Part shown: positions 1 to 12,866 of the stretch, in pieces
Position numbering within the stretch: the stretch's first letter is position 1
Layout: the number at the start of each line of letters is the position of its first letter
Assembly (NCBI GenBank): GCA_947034885.2
Contig: OX344751.2
Location: forward strand, 23,622,001-23,686,000
Source: Thuidium tamariscinum
Taxonomy: Eukaryota > Streptophyta > Bryopsida > Hypnales > Thuidiaceae
Direction: 5' to 3'
Length of the DNA: 64,000 nt
Made by a program: the position numbers and the translations under genes
Notes under the pieces: model-generated
Told to the model about the DNA's origin: nothing
Seen by the model: the letters and a program-made list of their open reading frames with translations, nothing else
Database searches by the model: none

Positions 1-1434
1 TATTTCAAATATAGGTTTGTCATTATTAGGGTTGTAATGCATTAAAGCTAATTATGGCAAATTTTTTCGCAATCACAATTTACCAAGGTATGATTCCATC
101 AATATAAATTGTACTATGAAGTAATTAGAAGCATTAGTTCTAATTTGCAATGCATAAAAGAATATATGAAAAATTATGAAATATTTTATTTAGAATATTT
201 TGCAATTGAGTGAGAAATTAGTCCATGGAAAATTGGTTTATTGTTTAAATTTTTCCTTTGGCTCTTAAAGGGGCAATTAGCAAAACTTATAGGGTTTTGA
301 CATAAAGATTAAGTACTATGTAACTCATTCTTGAACATGTCAAGCAACAATTGGATGTTTACAGATAAATACTTATTTCCGTGACATATGGTGATGAATG
401 TCCATCAAGATTTGCATGGATCAAATTCTCTACAATTGTTGGAAAAAAAACATCTATTATTTTTGTACCAAATGAAGTAAAACATATTATTCTTATACAT
501 AGCTATAAAAAACAATAGAAAATCAACTAAAATTTGAAAAATCCTATTCTCCACAAAGATATACAAGAAAAACAACATTTGCAATATAAAAACTATTTAA
601 TTATTACAATTACAAATAGTGTGATTTTGGCATATTAGTGTTGCACATACTAATTGAAAGATGAATCAACATAAGGAAGACGTGTTAAATATAATTCAAG
701 ATCTAAAAGCCTCTCTCAACAAAGTATTACATGTTATTATTCAATGTATCCATTATAAATATTTGAAGAAAATAGTACTTTTAAAGCCTCATGAAATTCT
801 AATTCTTCAAGAGTCCAAAAAATGCAAATAAAAGTAGGTCAAATGTTACTTCTATTTATCCTCTTGAAAGAAATTTTATTGAAAGACAATCGAATTTATG
901 TAAGTCTTCTAATTTTAAACTAAATGAATTTGTAAAAGTATGCTTTGGGAAAAAAAATTTAAAAATTATCTAATAACATTTGATAAGAAGCCTTGTAGAT
1001 TTTTCTAGTGATTTTTTGCCAAAATAAACTTGCTTTAGATGTCACTAACAAGCACATAGAAATTTTAAGTTTTTTGGGCGCAACATTTGACCAATTCCTA
1101 AATGGGGTTGAGGATATGTCACTTATTTATTTCAACAAATGTAACTCAAATGAATCAATATAGTTTTAAGCATAAACGAGTGTTTCTATAGTGATCTTGA
1201 TTGCAACTAATATACTTTATTGACAAAATAATTAATTTTCAAAAGAATAAACTATGTGAACGTCAACAACATGAGTAAAGAAATTTATAATATATATTTT
1301 TTACTGAAGTAACTATTTCACCAATTTTATTTATCTTGGAAACCACTTTATCCTAGAGATAGTAAAAATGTATTTGAGGAGAATTTAATTTGACGATGGA
1401 AGATGGGAGATGATGCTACCATAAATGAGTTATT
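1..1434. other. AT-rich intergenic DNA, nothing recognised
   Basis: Stop codons are dense in all frames and there is no long open frame, splice-flanked exon or structural RNA that I can recognise. Confidence 0.6.
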
Positions 1435-1970
1435 AAATCTTTTGAGCTTGAAATTTGGCGTATATGCTATCAACATAGAGTTGATCTTATGCGCCAAATT
1501 CCAAGCTCAAAAGATTTACACACAAAAAGATATTCAAAATCTACCAACATGTGTAGTTTTGCAAAACAAAATTTGGCACTACACATGTTGATAAAACTTG
1601 GTGACACACTTGGTGGAGAAATCTTTTGAAATTGAAATTTGGCGAATATGTTAATAACATAGAGGAAATCTCATGCTAAAAATTTCATGACCAAAACTTT
1701 TTTTTTCAATTTTTGGGAGGGCGTCAAAGTTGGGAGTAGTGGAATTTTTTTTTTGCACTACACATGTTGTTTCAAAACTTCATATCTTTTTTTCTATAAA
1801 TCTTTTGGACTTGAAATTTGTAAAATATGTTAATAACATATAGAGGATCTTGTAAAAGAAATTAAAAAAAAAAAATTCAGCCCTCAGTAAGGCGTCAAAG
1901 TTGGGCAGGAATGCAGTTTTTTCAGTGTGCCGGCATTTTGTTCTGGTACCCGACTGTACATCCAAAATGA
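1435..1970. repeat. Decayed three-copy tandem repeat, unit about 180 bp
   Basis: Three units begin at 1435, 1619 and 1798 with the word AAATCTTTTG followed by an A/T-rich line and a TTGAAATTTG block. Later in the unit GCGTCAAAGTTGGG and a CACTACACATGTTG block recur. The copies have diverged by small indels. The first unit contains two hairpins (1435-1460 with 1492-1517; 1545-1557 with 1578-1590). Confidence 0.75.
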
Positions 1971-2469
1971 TCATATATGGTTGTTTGTTGAATTCTTAGA
2001 TGGCCCACCTATGGCCTTGCATGTATTATTTTCTAAAGGAGAATTGACCTTCTCAAAGCCTCACTCTAGTCCTAATGTAAACAAGCTAAAGACAAGTTAG
2101 CAAAGGTGGTAGTAAGAGACAAGAAAAAATAAATAGCAATGGCATAGAAGAAATATGACAATTTGTAGAGTACAAAGAGTATGAGAGTTCATACAAAAAA
2201 TTTATGCTTCATTCAATTCATATATTTCTAAATTATATATCTACCAACATATAGTAGAGTTATTCCAGTAGTATGTAAACAATGATAAAAGATACCCATT
2301 AAGGAGAGCAAAGAAGAAGAGAGACAATATTAGCCTTCATCCACCTCTAGTTGAAGTTTGAAGGCCAATGCAATCTTATGTTATAATGCCACAAGTGTTT
2401 ACTAGCTAGTATACTCAATGCTTACACGAACTAGTTTAGGGACTAATGGTAGAACCACCTATAACCAAT

Positions 2470-2850
2470 CGGCCTCCCATAGCCAACCTATGGTTGGGTG
2501 TATTTCCGACCAAGGCTAGAATGGTTTTTTTTTCTCATTTTTAAAGTTGGGACTAAAAGTTCATGGCACATGTCCGAAAGTAGTGTTCAAGAAAGTAGGA
2601 AGGAGTGAGTAAAAAATTAGTTTTTCGTGTGATTGAAATTAGAAGATTCCATAGACTGGCATTGGGTCTAGCACACTTTTTGCCTTCCAAAATTCATAGT
2701 AATTTCAATTCATGTGATAAAATTACCAAAGTTTTTGCAATCCCCATCTTTTTTATCTTTGTACCTTTGAAAATATTTGTTTTGCCTTGAACTACACTAG
2801 ATCATGTCTAGAATACCTCAAATGATCAGTTACGGGCGGTTCTACCTTAT
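2470..2850. repeat. Dispersed repeat, copy A
   Basis: The stretch running from a 'caaggctagaa' block to 'gggcggttctacctta' is recognisably repeated at 54515-54870 and, for its second half (TTCCAAAATTCATAGTAATT onward), at 35290-35475. No coding capacity is shared between copies, so this is an interspersed non-coding repeat of unknown class. The GGTTCTACCTTA edge resembles the ends of the AGGTAG-type elements farther right. Confidence 0.7.
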
Positions 2851-5809
2851 CTTATGATTTAAGCATCTTCAAACTTTGTGTACAACTTTCCATCTTTGCA
2901 AATAAATCCTTTTATATTAGGATCCTCAACCAATGTAGTAGATAGATCCACTCAATAGAAATTAGGGTGAATGTGAAAATGGCTTTATAATATTTGTATT
3001 TGATTCATATAGCTTTAGTGATCCAAATGAGGTATAAAATGTAAAACTTTGAGAGAAATAGAAATTTGATAGAGTAAAGAAGAAAATGTACTTGTTGAAT
3101 GCAATAGGAATGAACTTAGCTAGGTACAAACATCTGTGAAGGAAAGATAAGGATGTAATCAAGGCTTGCAAAAATAAATCTTCAAGGTTTGATGAAATAA
3201 AATATAGACTAGGAGACTACAACAAACTTTAGGACCCATGGGGCATACTCCCATTTTTAATTCTTTACGTGAAATCAAATGAAGGGGTAATATAATTACC
3301 TTGAATCTAAAATTTAAAAAAGGCTTTGAAGTATAATATCATCAATAGAATGAAAAAATAAATTTATAATGAATAAAGGATAGAAGAAAACATTCAAATT
3401 TGGATTAATTGTTTTCTACAATAGCATTGCCAAAAATAAAAAGGAAGAACAAGATCAACAAGTGTAAGAGTTGGGCTTGTAAGAAGGATCCCTAGTATTG
3501 TGTTCACCTAGTATTCCCTTGTATCAACTACCTATGCATGCTTGTTAATGAAGTTTAGGCTACAATTTATGTTCGTCAATACACTAAGGGCCATTCCTTC
3601 CACTTAGCCTAGGGTTGGGAGTTTTGGACACATCTATGATTGCTAAAACAAATTTGTCATTTTGTGAATGTGTTAGATAGGTTGTTATAGTTGCATGGTT
3701 TCTCTAATGTCTTCAAACACAAAGTAGGATTTAGTAGCTATGGTTTAGATTGTGTATGTTTTGTTTCAATAGCTAGAATTTTGTGGGAGAAAGAAGGCAA
3801 GGTGAGGGTTTGTGAGGTATATTCATTGCACATTTAGGTTCATATTTTTTTTAGGTTGTGAGGTTGTAGAATTGAGGGGGCTCTTAGACTTAGGATTTTT
3901 TTCAATTTTGGAATCTAGGATTTTGTAATAGTTGGGTAGAACAATAGGGTTCTTCCAAATTTGAATTGTACAATGTGGTGCTTGTTGTGGGAAATTTTTC
4001 AACTTGATAGAAGGGAAAATTCTTGCGACAACAATTTCACACCAACATTGAAGTGATCAAGAAGCCTACAAGCTTGATGATCTTCTTCTAGATTGCATGC
4101 GCACTTTATCATTGCATAAGCTTAGAATATAAGTTTTGCACAAAATTTGCTTGGTTATTTGAATAAGCTATTGGTAGGTGGAAATGAAGGTGCAAAGAAG
4201 TGATGGGTTGTTTACATCTCTCAACATTAATTTGGGTGACTCCAACAATGTGCACCCAAAGAAAATGTTTATATAGTGCTCTGCATTCCATGAATTTGTA
4301 TAGCTATTATATTCTATTTATTTGAATGTACTCCTATCTAAAATATTCATGTTCTTATATATTGCTCATATTGTACATGTTTGTAACGTAAGGTGTGAGC
4401 ATTTGTAAAATGTGGTGTTGGAGCATTTTAGGTGTGAATTCCAATTAAAATTTTTGTCACTGGTTTGTCAAATTTTGGAATTCTGGATTTATAATTCAGA
4501 CATTTTTTTCTCCAAGGCAACCTAAGGGATTCTAGATGTATTAAATTCTAGGATTTTGGAGGATTTTGTACAATTTCAAAATAATGGATGCATCATGTAA
4601 ACATTCTTTTTTTAAATGTAGCTTGGGGGATTTTAGATGCATTGTTGAATTGTAGGATTTTGGAGTGGTTTGTACAATTATAGAATTGTAGATATGAGAT
4701 GTAGAAAATTTATTTCCACAATTGTAAACCTTTAATTCCTCTTTTTGTAAATGTTTTTGTAAGTACTTTGTAATGTGTTTATAAACACACACCTAAACCA
4801 AAACTCTTATTAGTACTCATTTCTTCAAAACACTTGTAAATAGTGTAGAATGTATTGTTCTTGATTTTTTGTATTTCCATTTGTAATAGGTTTAGGATGA
4901 CTTGTGAATCCAAAACCTTCAATGTTAAGTGCCTGAGCCCTATAACCCAACTTTGGTTCTCACTACCTAATCCCTAAAGACAATCATTATCCACCAAAAA
5001 TATTAAAGCTTTCTTTCTATAAAACTAACCATTCAAATTTTCATCGGCCATAATATAGTCAATTTGTTTTTAGAACGGCCATTTCTAGACTTAGGAATGT
5101 GGAAAGCCACTTATTCTTGGGAGAGAATAAAGTTAGCTATCAAGTAATGGGTTCAAATTTAGAAGAAGAATTACTGTTGAATTTATAAAAATTACAAAGC
5201 ATGGGTGGTCTAGAAGTAAAAAGAACAAGAGCCATTTGATAGGGAACTTTGGGCAATGAGGTAGAGGTATGTGATTTTTTCCTCTTCTTGGTTTGTATCT
5301 AGCAACAACCACAAGAATATACATCTTGCACTTGGATTTGAGCTATTTTCCAAACTTTTTTTCCTATTTTTTGTCTTCTCTTATATTCTTTCACTCTACA
5401 ATGTTTAATCTTAAATTTTGGCTCTAAATTTGTAACAAATCTTTCATTTATGTCATATTTTTTTGAAATTGACCAATGAAGTAGTCAATATTGCAAGACC
5501 ATTTTCTCACTCGTTTTTGGTCATAATGTACAAGACTTGTTTTCATGCATGTAGAACTTAGTTACCTTGAAGATAACCTTACGGTGCTAACTTTCTAAAA
5601 TGTTATGTGTTCAAAAGAGCCATTTATATTACAATTTAAATTACACCCAAATGTGAATTTCTTTGAAGTAACCTTCACTTTTATACTATAATCTTATAAT
5701 ATATGAGTTGAATTGAAACCAAATTTAGTAGAGATAATGAAGACTTAACTTTATACAAGATCCCACTGTAATTTTGTTTAAAAATGATTCATTGCCCTTT
5801 GAGCTTCAA
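2851..5809. other. AT-rich intergenic DNA without a gene
   Basis: No gene is visible. At 4516-4585 and 4617-4690 there is a two-copy tandem repeat (about 100 bp apart) built on 'gattttggag..ttgtacaatt'. The open frames here are short and mostly lack an ATG. Confidence 0.55.
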
Positions 5810-5817
5810 CTCTTCAT

Positions 5818-6083
5818 CAGTGTGTTTTTTTCATTTTTGACGAATAACCATAGTGGCGACATAAAATGTTAAAGTGGTGCTCCAAGTTACAACATTCATC
5901 CATTTATTGGATGAATAGTATAGTTTTCATCCACAATTAGGCGATTTCATCCAATATTTTTCTTTAATTCATAGTTGACTGGCGATTTCATCCAAGTTTT
6001 TTGGCATTTTTTAAAGTGTTTAATTTTGAGCCAAATTATTTTTTGGGTGCAATTTGGCACCAAAAGGCCAAAAAAACACACTA
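5818..6083. mobile_element. hAT-type MITE, diverged copy
   Basis: The terminal inverted repeat is (C/T)AGTGTGTTTTTTT: 5818-5831 on the left and its reverse complement at 6070-6083. The outermost base differs between the ends, as known for Ac-type hAT ends. The flanks CTCTTCAT (5810-5817) and TTCTTTAT (6084-6091) match at 6 of 8 positions, as expected of an aged 8-bp target duplication. The interior (GGCGA..TTCATCCAA..TTGGCACCA) is shared with the better preserved copy at 56431-56704. There is no coding capacity. Confidence 0.75.
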
Positions 6084-6209
6084 TTCTTTATAACTTAACA
6101 AATTGAGATCCAAACTACCTTAAAAGCTGTTGAAAAAATTAAAGTCTAATATAGTATACAATTAATTAGAGAGAATTTTTTTTTCAAATGAAAGGTAGGA
6201 TATATGAAA

Positions 6210-7496
6210 CACTATAAGAAATAGGTGTTTTTTTTTACGTCAAAAAAAACATGGCATTGCGTTAGTCCAGACACAATTTTGATTAAAGTGGATGTCTTCT
6301 AAAATCCGTTAGAAAAAATGTGCAAAAAACGTGCCCAAATTTCATTTGATACGTTCGATTTCTGCTTTTTTTTTTTTTACATCACATTACAAGGTCTTCC
6401 AAACGCTGTAGAACACTCCACGTGGAGGGGTGAGGCTGTTCACATAAGCTATTTTTCTGTCGGACATTGCCATGCGGGAAATTTTTTCATCCAAGTCCAT
6501 ACTGCCCCCCAAAATGACGTGGACTCAAAATGTGCTGACGTGGCATGCTTTGTCAACACACTTTTTGTGTCATTTGAAAATTTTAATGGTGTTCTCTCAG
6601 ACTTCAAATTAAATGTTTTCCATAACGTCAAATTAAACATCACTAGGTACATACTCTACCTACAAGGCCAAGTCAGAAAAAAATATTTAAAATTAATTGA
6701 AAATAAAATGAATAAACAAAATTATTGAATTCAACAGAAATTGAAGGAAACTTACCATCTACCTTTTAGAGAATTTTTGAAGGCAAAATAAAGAAATTAC
6801 TTCATTAAAATTTAATGAAAATGAAGGAGGAGGGGATTATATTTATCTCCATTCTCAGTCTATGGTGAGACAAAAGGTATGGGATAATTAAAATATGGCA
6901 ATTTGACCATTGAACATACTGATGTTTTTTTTGACACGTCCATATTTTTTTGAACATGTTGATGTTTTTTCAGACATGTAGATGTTTTTTGTGACATCCT
7001 GATGTTTTTCTTGACATTTAATTTTAAATTCAATTATTCATTTGCATATCCCATATGGATTGTCTCTCTTCCTACCACTACACTTGTATAAAGACCATTT
7101 GTTTTCATTCATTTTATACATCAAAATCATCCATCCATTCCTCTTTTTTTTGAAAAATATGCCATGTGGCTACTTTTTCCCTACTTTTTTACTTTAAGTC
7201 AAAATTTTACCACTGACCAAAGAAATTTTTACTAACTTATTCATAATCAAAATAAGTTTTTGGCTGACGTGGCAATCTATGTTTTTTTGGATGTCACGAA
7301 AAACATTAACTTGTTTTTTTAAACATCATTAAAGATATATCTGTCTACGGTGACATCTACTTATTTTTCAATTGTTTTTTGTGACATCACAAAAAACATC
7401 AACATTCTAAAGATGTTTTTGCAAAACACGTGACGTCTCAAAAAACACGACATGTTTTTTCTGAAACGACACCGAAAACGCGGTTTTCTTATAGTG
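6210..7496. mobile_element. CACTA-type (En/Spm) non-autonomous element
   Basis: The left end CACTATAAGAAA and right end TTTTCTTATAGTG are inverted. They are flanked by AAA at 6207-6209 and AAA at 7497-7499, a 3-bp target duplication as is normal for the CACTA superfamily. Subterminal arrays of GATGTTTTTT-TGACAT words (about 6920-7020) and their inverted counterparts (about 7280-7460) look like the transposase-binding repeats of this superfamily. The frame at 6318-6728 begins with ATG but has no recognisable domain; I treat it as chance. At 1.29 kb it cannot encode a transposase. Confidence 0.85.
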
Positions 7497-8086
7497 AAAT
7501 TACCATATTTAGGTAAATATAAGACCATATAAAGTATGTTGTACTTCATTCCCATTTTTGTTAGCAATGTTAAGTGTACACTTTAACATTGATGTGAATG
7601 CCAAATTTTGCGTCTTTCAAGGTTCATCAACGTAGCTTGGGAATCAACTACAATTAAGCCATATTTTTTTTGTATTTGGTTGCACCATTTGAAGATTGGT
7701 GCTTGACTTTTACTAATGTCATCCATGAATATCAACAACACCCTACAACTATTTGTGAGCGCTTCTAACTCCACCCTTGAGCTAAAAATTTATCACACGG
7801 GTCCTATGTCTAATTGAGTTTTCTCTTTAATTGGGTGTTCAAAGAGAGCCTTCCAAACAATGAACTCTTTTAGTCACGTCTTTAAGTGTCAATTTTACTA
7901 CCTGGTTCGTTGTTAATTCAAGCCTTTGTGGTAGATATTCCTAATTCTATTTTGAAGTTTAACTAATCTTTCCTATTCTAATCTACTTTGTCAATTAAAT
8001 GGTGCCTAATCTTAATTCCAAGCATTCGGTAAAAAGAAACTTAGTAATAACACAATGAGAATAAAAATCAAATGGGATCGGTTTAC

Positions 8087-8182
8087 CTCCTCCGCGTAAA
8101 TCTTCATAGCCCCGTTGTCAAACATCATCATGTGAAGATAGTCCCTCACAACCTCGCCATTGAAATCATCCCGGCTCTCCAT
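8087..8182 (-). pseudogene. Orphan coding-like exon (32 codons)
   Basis: On the minus strand, a 96-nt block is open throughout and begins with ATG directly after a GATTAG acceptor-like sequence. It ends in GAG followed by a consensus GTAAAC donor. The peptide is rich in acidic and hydrophobic residues (it contains EVVRDYLHMMMFDNG). Its GC content and codon choice stand out from the AT-rich surroundings. I find no partner exons on either side and do not recognise the family. It may be an exon of a broken gene, of a captured gene fragment in a transposon, or of a gene with very long introns. Confidence 0.4.
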
Positions 8183-9086
8183 CTAATCCATAATAATTTC
8201 TGAGTTGTTGGTAAAATAAAGCTAGTCTGTTTTAAAAGGAAAAAGAAATTAAGGGTGATGTAGTGCTACGTTAATTGTATATTTCCTTCAATTCCTAGTT
8301 TACCGGTAATCGGAAAATATCCTAAATTAACTTAGTCTACCTATTTGGTCAAATTCCTAGTGAATCTAAATAAATGGAAGTTCAAATTATTACTTTTTTT
8401 CGTTATTGTTTGTTCTAATTCCTAAATTCTAGAATCCAAAATTCCATCCAATCTTTTCAAATCTAATTCCTTTAAAATCTTGAAGAAATTAGTTGTCAAT
8501 TTGTTTTTTCCTTTTTGGCTTATTAGCCCTAATAAAACAAGGTTGGAATATTAAATTCTAATCAAATCCAAAGAAAATCTAAACCAAATTTTAATTCTCA
8601 ATAATATTAAAGAAATTAGTTGTCGCTTTTGTTTTATACTATTCGACTTATTAGGCCTAATAGGACGAAAGCCACAACATTCTAAAGTCCCTAATTTCCT
8701 AAGAATCAATTTAATAACTAACCAACAATTTAGTGAATAGCCAAGAGAATAAAATCTCACACCTTGACCCTACCAAGAGATTATTTTATTCCTAGTTGCC
8801 CCACATTCCCTTCCGAGAAGATTTTAGTGCATCTTTCACAAGTTAGAGTTCATTTGATGGAATGTGAGATTGGTGTGTGTTTTAATTTGAGTCAAGGACT
8901 TGTTTTTGAAGAGAGTTGTGCTTTGTAGAGATTGTAATTCAAGATCACATCAAACTATTTTTAATTGTGAGGACATGAATTGAAAGGTGTTTGGTGAGTT
9001 AGTGGACTTACCAATGATCTTGCACTTCTTGTCTTGATGATTAATCCTTGATTTTCAATTTGTGAGTTTAAAAGGCAAACTTTAAA

Positions 9087-9300
9087 TTGTCAAGTCGCGG
9101 CTTGGACTCCCAACTTGCTCCCTTCCGGCCCTGGGCTGGCTACTCCGACCTTGCCTTTACGGATTGGCTGCTTCCAACCTGCCTTACGGATTGGCTGCTC
9201 TCGGCTACGTGGCCTCTCCCGATTGGTCGGGACCCTGCCTCGTCAGCTGCCGCGTGGCGGCTTCCGATTGGTCCCCCGAGGGCCTTCTGTTGACCTCTTT
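9087..9300. promoter_or_regulatory. GC-rich patch with four ATTGG (inverted CCAAT) boxes
   Basis: A short GC-rich island in AT-rich DNA carries four GATTGG words between about 9165 and 9275, two of them inside a repeated TTACGGATTGGCTGCT unit. This resembles a CCAAT-box promoter or the U3 part of a long terminal repeat, but no downstream gene or matching second LTR was found. Confidence 0.3.
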
Positions 9301-10605
9301 GAGTGACGACTGACCAACTATTTAGGTCGATGGCCTGGTTGGTAGTTTTGAACACTAAAACTGAATTGAAATTTTGGGTTACTAAGACTAAACTAATTAA
9401 TCCTAAATGAAATTTTGGTTGCTAAGACTAAACTAATTTAATGGTTCAAGCTAATTAGGGGGTTTCTAGGGAGTGACTACGACTCTAAGTAATATCTCGG
9501 CTTTTTTGGTTTGTTGTTCTAACAAGAAAAACTACTGGATCGCGTAAATCAAATTGAAAAGAGTATACTTTGGATGGGAGTGTTTGTAGTGATGGTAGGT
9601 CCAAGCCTCCCAAATTCTTCCCCTTCAAATGTACTTGTAGTCCAGGGTTTGTTTAATTGGTTGTCTAATTCCTTGGTGGTAAGGGATAAAGCTTTGGTAT
9701 CTTAAAATTCGAAATGCAAACAGTTATGGGTTCTCCGTGTGGTTCTACCCTTAGCTAACACGGAAACTTCTTTAGTATTCTAAGTATTTAGGCGCAGAAG
9801 GAGGTACACATGACAGTGTTTAACCGAACTTCCACTGGAAAATATTTAGAATGTCCAAAATTTTAGTACTTTAAAATCTGGAGACCAAAGGAGGTACACA
9901 TGATAGTGCTTAAACCAAACTTTGGTACCAAATTCTTCAAGTTTTAGAGAAAAAGGCTTAGAAGACAAATTGAGGTTGGTCTAGATGACCGTGAAGAAGT
10001 GCGAACCTTTTGAAGGGGCCCTAAGCTTCCAAAGTTTCAAATAAACACGCAACAAGACTTGGCCAAGAATTTTGGTCCAAGCAGTGTTCCGACCATGTCG
10101 GTAGCACGGAAGAGAACAAAGTGTCGGTGCAAGAAATAAGAATGCCAAATGTGCGGTTGACTTTCTATGGAATCAACGTGGAATTTCGAAGAAATCCGAA
10201 ATAATTTGGGTAACATCTAGGACACTCCTAGATTCTTAGTATAAGTTCTACGCGACCTTGCACTAGTCTAATTTTAGTAATTTGAAATTACTTTGCCCAA
10301 TTGGACAATTTAATTCCCGACACCTGGGAATCTTCGACAATTGTTTAATTCTTGTTCGATCCTGGCATGCTACTACCCTTGGAACACCTTTTTGTAGTCT
10401 TCAATCTCCAATCCTCCCTCTTTCATCTTTGTGAAACTCCAATTCTCCAAGTCATTTGTAATTGTTTTACTTTTAAATTCAGTTTATCCCAAAATCGAAT
10501 TTAGGCCTTGGTAAATCTTCTAGGCTCATAGCAGATTCTTTTGGCTTAGTCAATATGTCATGTGCATCCTTAAAAGGTTGGTTTTGCACAGATAGATAGG
10601 ACTGA

Positions 10606-11624
<1,019 letters not shown>

Positions 11625-11968
11625 CTCTCATTTCTTTATTTCTCTCGGAACTACTAAATCTCCACACAACTTACTTCTGAGACTTAGAATGATACAAATT
11701 CCTAGAATTAGGAATTTTCCACCTTCTAAGTTGGTTTTCCACCATTTTGGTATAGATTGACACTAAAACTCCTTTAACACTCTTTTTATGTCTTTTTCTT
11801 GTATATTTTAGCTAGATTTCGCCATTTAATTGCAAAAAATGGACCCAGAGTTCTGAGTGCCATCTCGAGGGCTCACACTATTATGTTTGGAAACTCATAT
11901 AATTCAATATGTATATAAGGATTTAAAAAAATTACATCAAAACTCACTTATTCTTTCTTTTTTCTATA

Positions 11969-12864
11969 TTCCCTCAATTCTACTAAAAGCCTCTAAATAA
12001 GGTAGAATTATTGTTTCACAAAAAAATTCTGTTTCTTGGTTTTGACCATTTAAGAGCAAAAAGTCTCAATGTTACGAATATGGCCTTTTTAGTAAGTGTT
12101 TGTTATGTTGAATGATCTTATGGGGGCAACTAAACAATACATAAGCATTCCTTTAGATTTGCAAGTTTGGTCTTGTCCATATGAAGTCCATGTAATAATT
12201 GCTTCTTTAGACTCTAGTATTGGCAATGCGTTAAGTGACCATTTCAACACTATGAAAATTTGATCAAAATTTTGATTAGCATTAGATGAAATTTGAGGGC
12301 ATTACAAGGCCGTTTCGGGTCTGTTTACAAAACAGCTCCCAATGCCGCTGGCCGTTGTTAGGCCGACTTTTATCAAAATTAAAATTTAAAAAAAAAATTG
12401 GGGTCTTAAAATATGAAAATAAGTCCGATTTTCTTTTTTGAAATAAATAAAATATTATGTGGCAGGATCACGACCATGTAGGATTCGAGTTCACAGGGCA
12501 GAAACTGCGTTCCCGCAGTCTGGGAACCCGCAATCTCCTAATGCCCTCAAATTTCATCTAATGGTTTCTTTATTGTGAATATTTAGGTTAGGAAAAATGT
12601 TTTAAAAATCCTAGTGTTGCCACCAACCTTTGAATGATTTAGAATGATAGAGTTTGCAACATTCACAAACTATGCTTACAAATCACTCTCTACATGTGAA
12701 TTTGGGATGTTCAAATGATAGCACCTAAGTTACAAATTTTGCATAGATTTGAGGGATGGGTTACTTGTTCTTCAATGCATGTATTGCTAACACTACTATG
12801 ACTAAAAATACAATTAATCCCTCAAGAATTTTTTTTTTAAAGGTTTTTAGTGGAATAGAGGGAG
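11969..12864. mobile_element. Stowaway/mariner-like TIR element, interrupted
   Basis: The left end TTCCCTCAATTCTACTAAAA and the reverse complement of the right end, CTCCCTCTATTCCACTAAAA, match over about 24 of 29 positions. TA sits directly outside both ends (11967-11968, 12865-12866). The CTCCCTC tip and TA duplication fit Stowaway-type mariner MITEs. There is no open frame. A second element is inserted at 12281-12562. Confidence 0.65.
12281..12562. mobile_element. Nested MITE with perfect 24-bp inverted ends
   Basis: 12281-12304 (ATTAGATGAAATTTGAGGGC then ATTA) is the exact reverse complement of 12539-12562. The inside is more GC-rich than its host and non-coding. No clear target duplication could be read, so the superfamily is open. 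Confidence 0.8.
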
Positions 12865-12866
12865 TA

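Larger units (their letters stand above)
7497..10605. other. Intergenic DNA with probable old coding relics
   Basis: No complete gene. It contains the orphan exon at 8087-8182. A minus-strand open stretch (7583-7774) has protein-like composition but no ATG and no domain I recognise. There is a GC-rich patch at 9087-9300 and a 90-bp tandem duplication at about 9796-9965 in which GGAGGTACACATGA recurs. The mix suggests an old retroelement or pseudogene, but I found no diagnostic motif. Confidence 0.5.

Noticed and set aside
6318..6728. 136-codon frame with ATG in the CACTA element
   Set aside because: Phenylalanine run at the start, no domain, opposite-strand frames equally open, and it lies in a non-autonomous element.
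7583..7774. Minus-strand frame resembling a retroelement protein
   Set aside because: No ATG, no catalytic motif and no neighbouring domain. Not enough to call a reverse transcriptase, integrase or transposase.
9087..10600. Long terminal repeat retrotransposon
   Set aside because: The CCAAT-rich patch suggested a U3 region, but I found no second copy, no primer-binding site or polypurine tract and no gag/pol motif.
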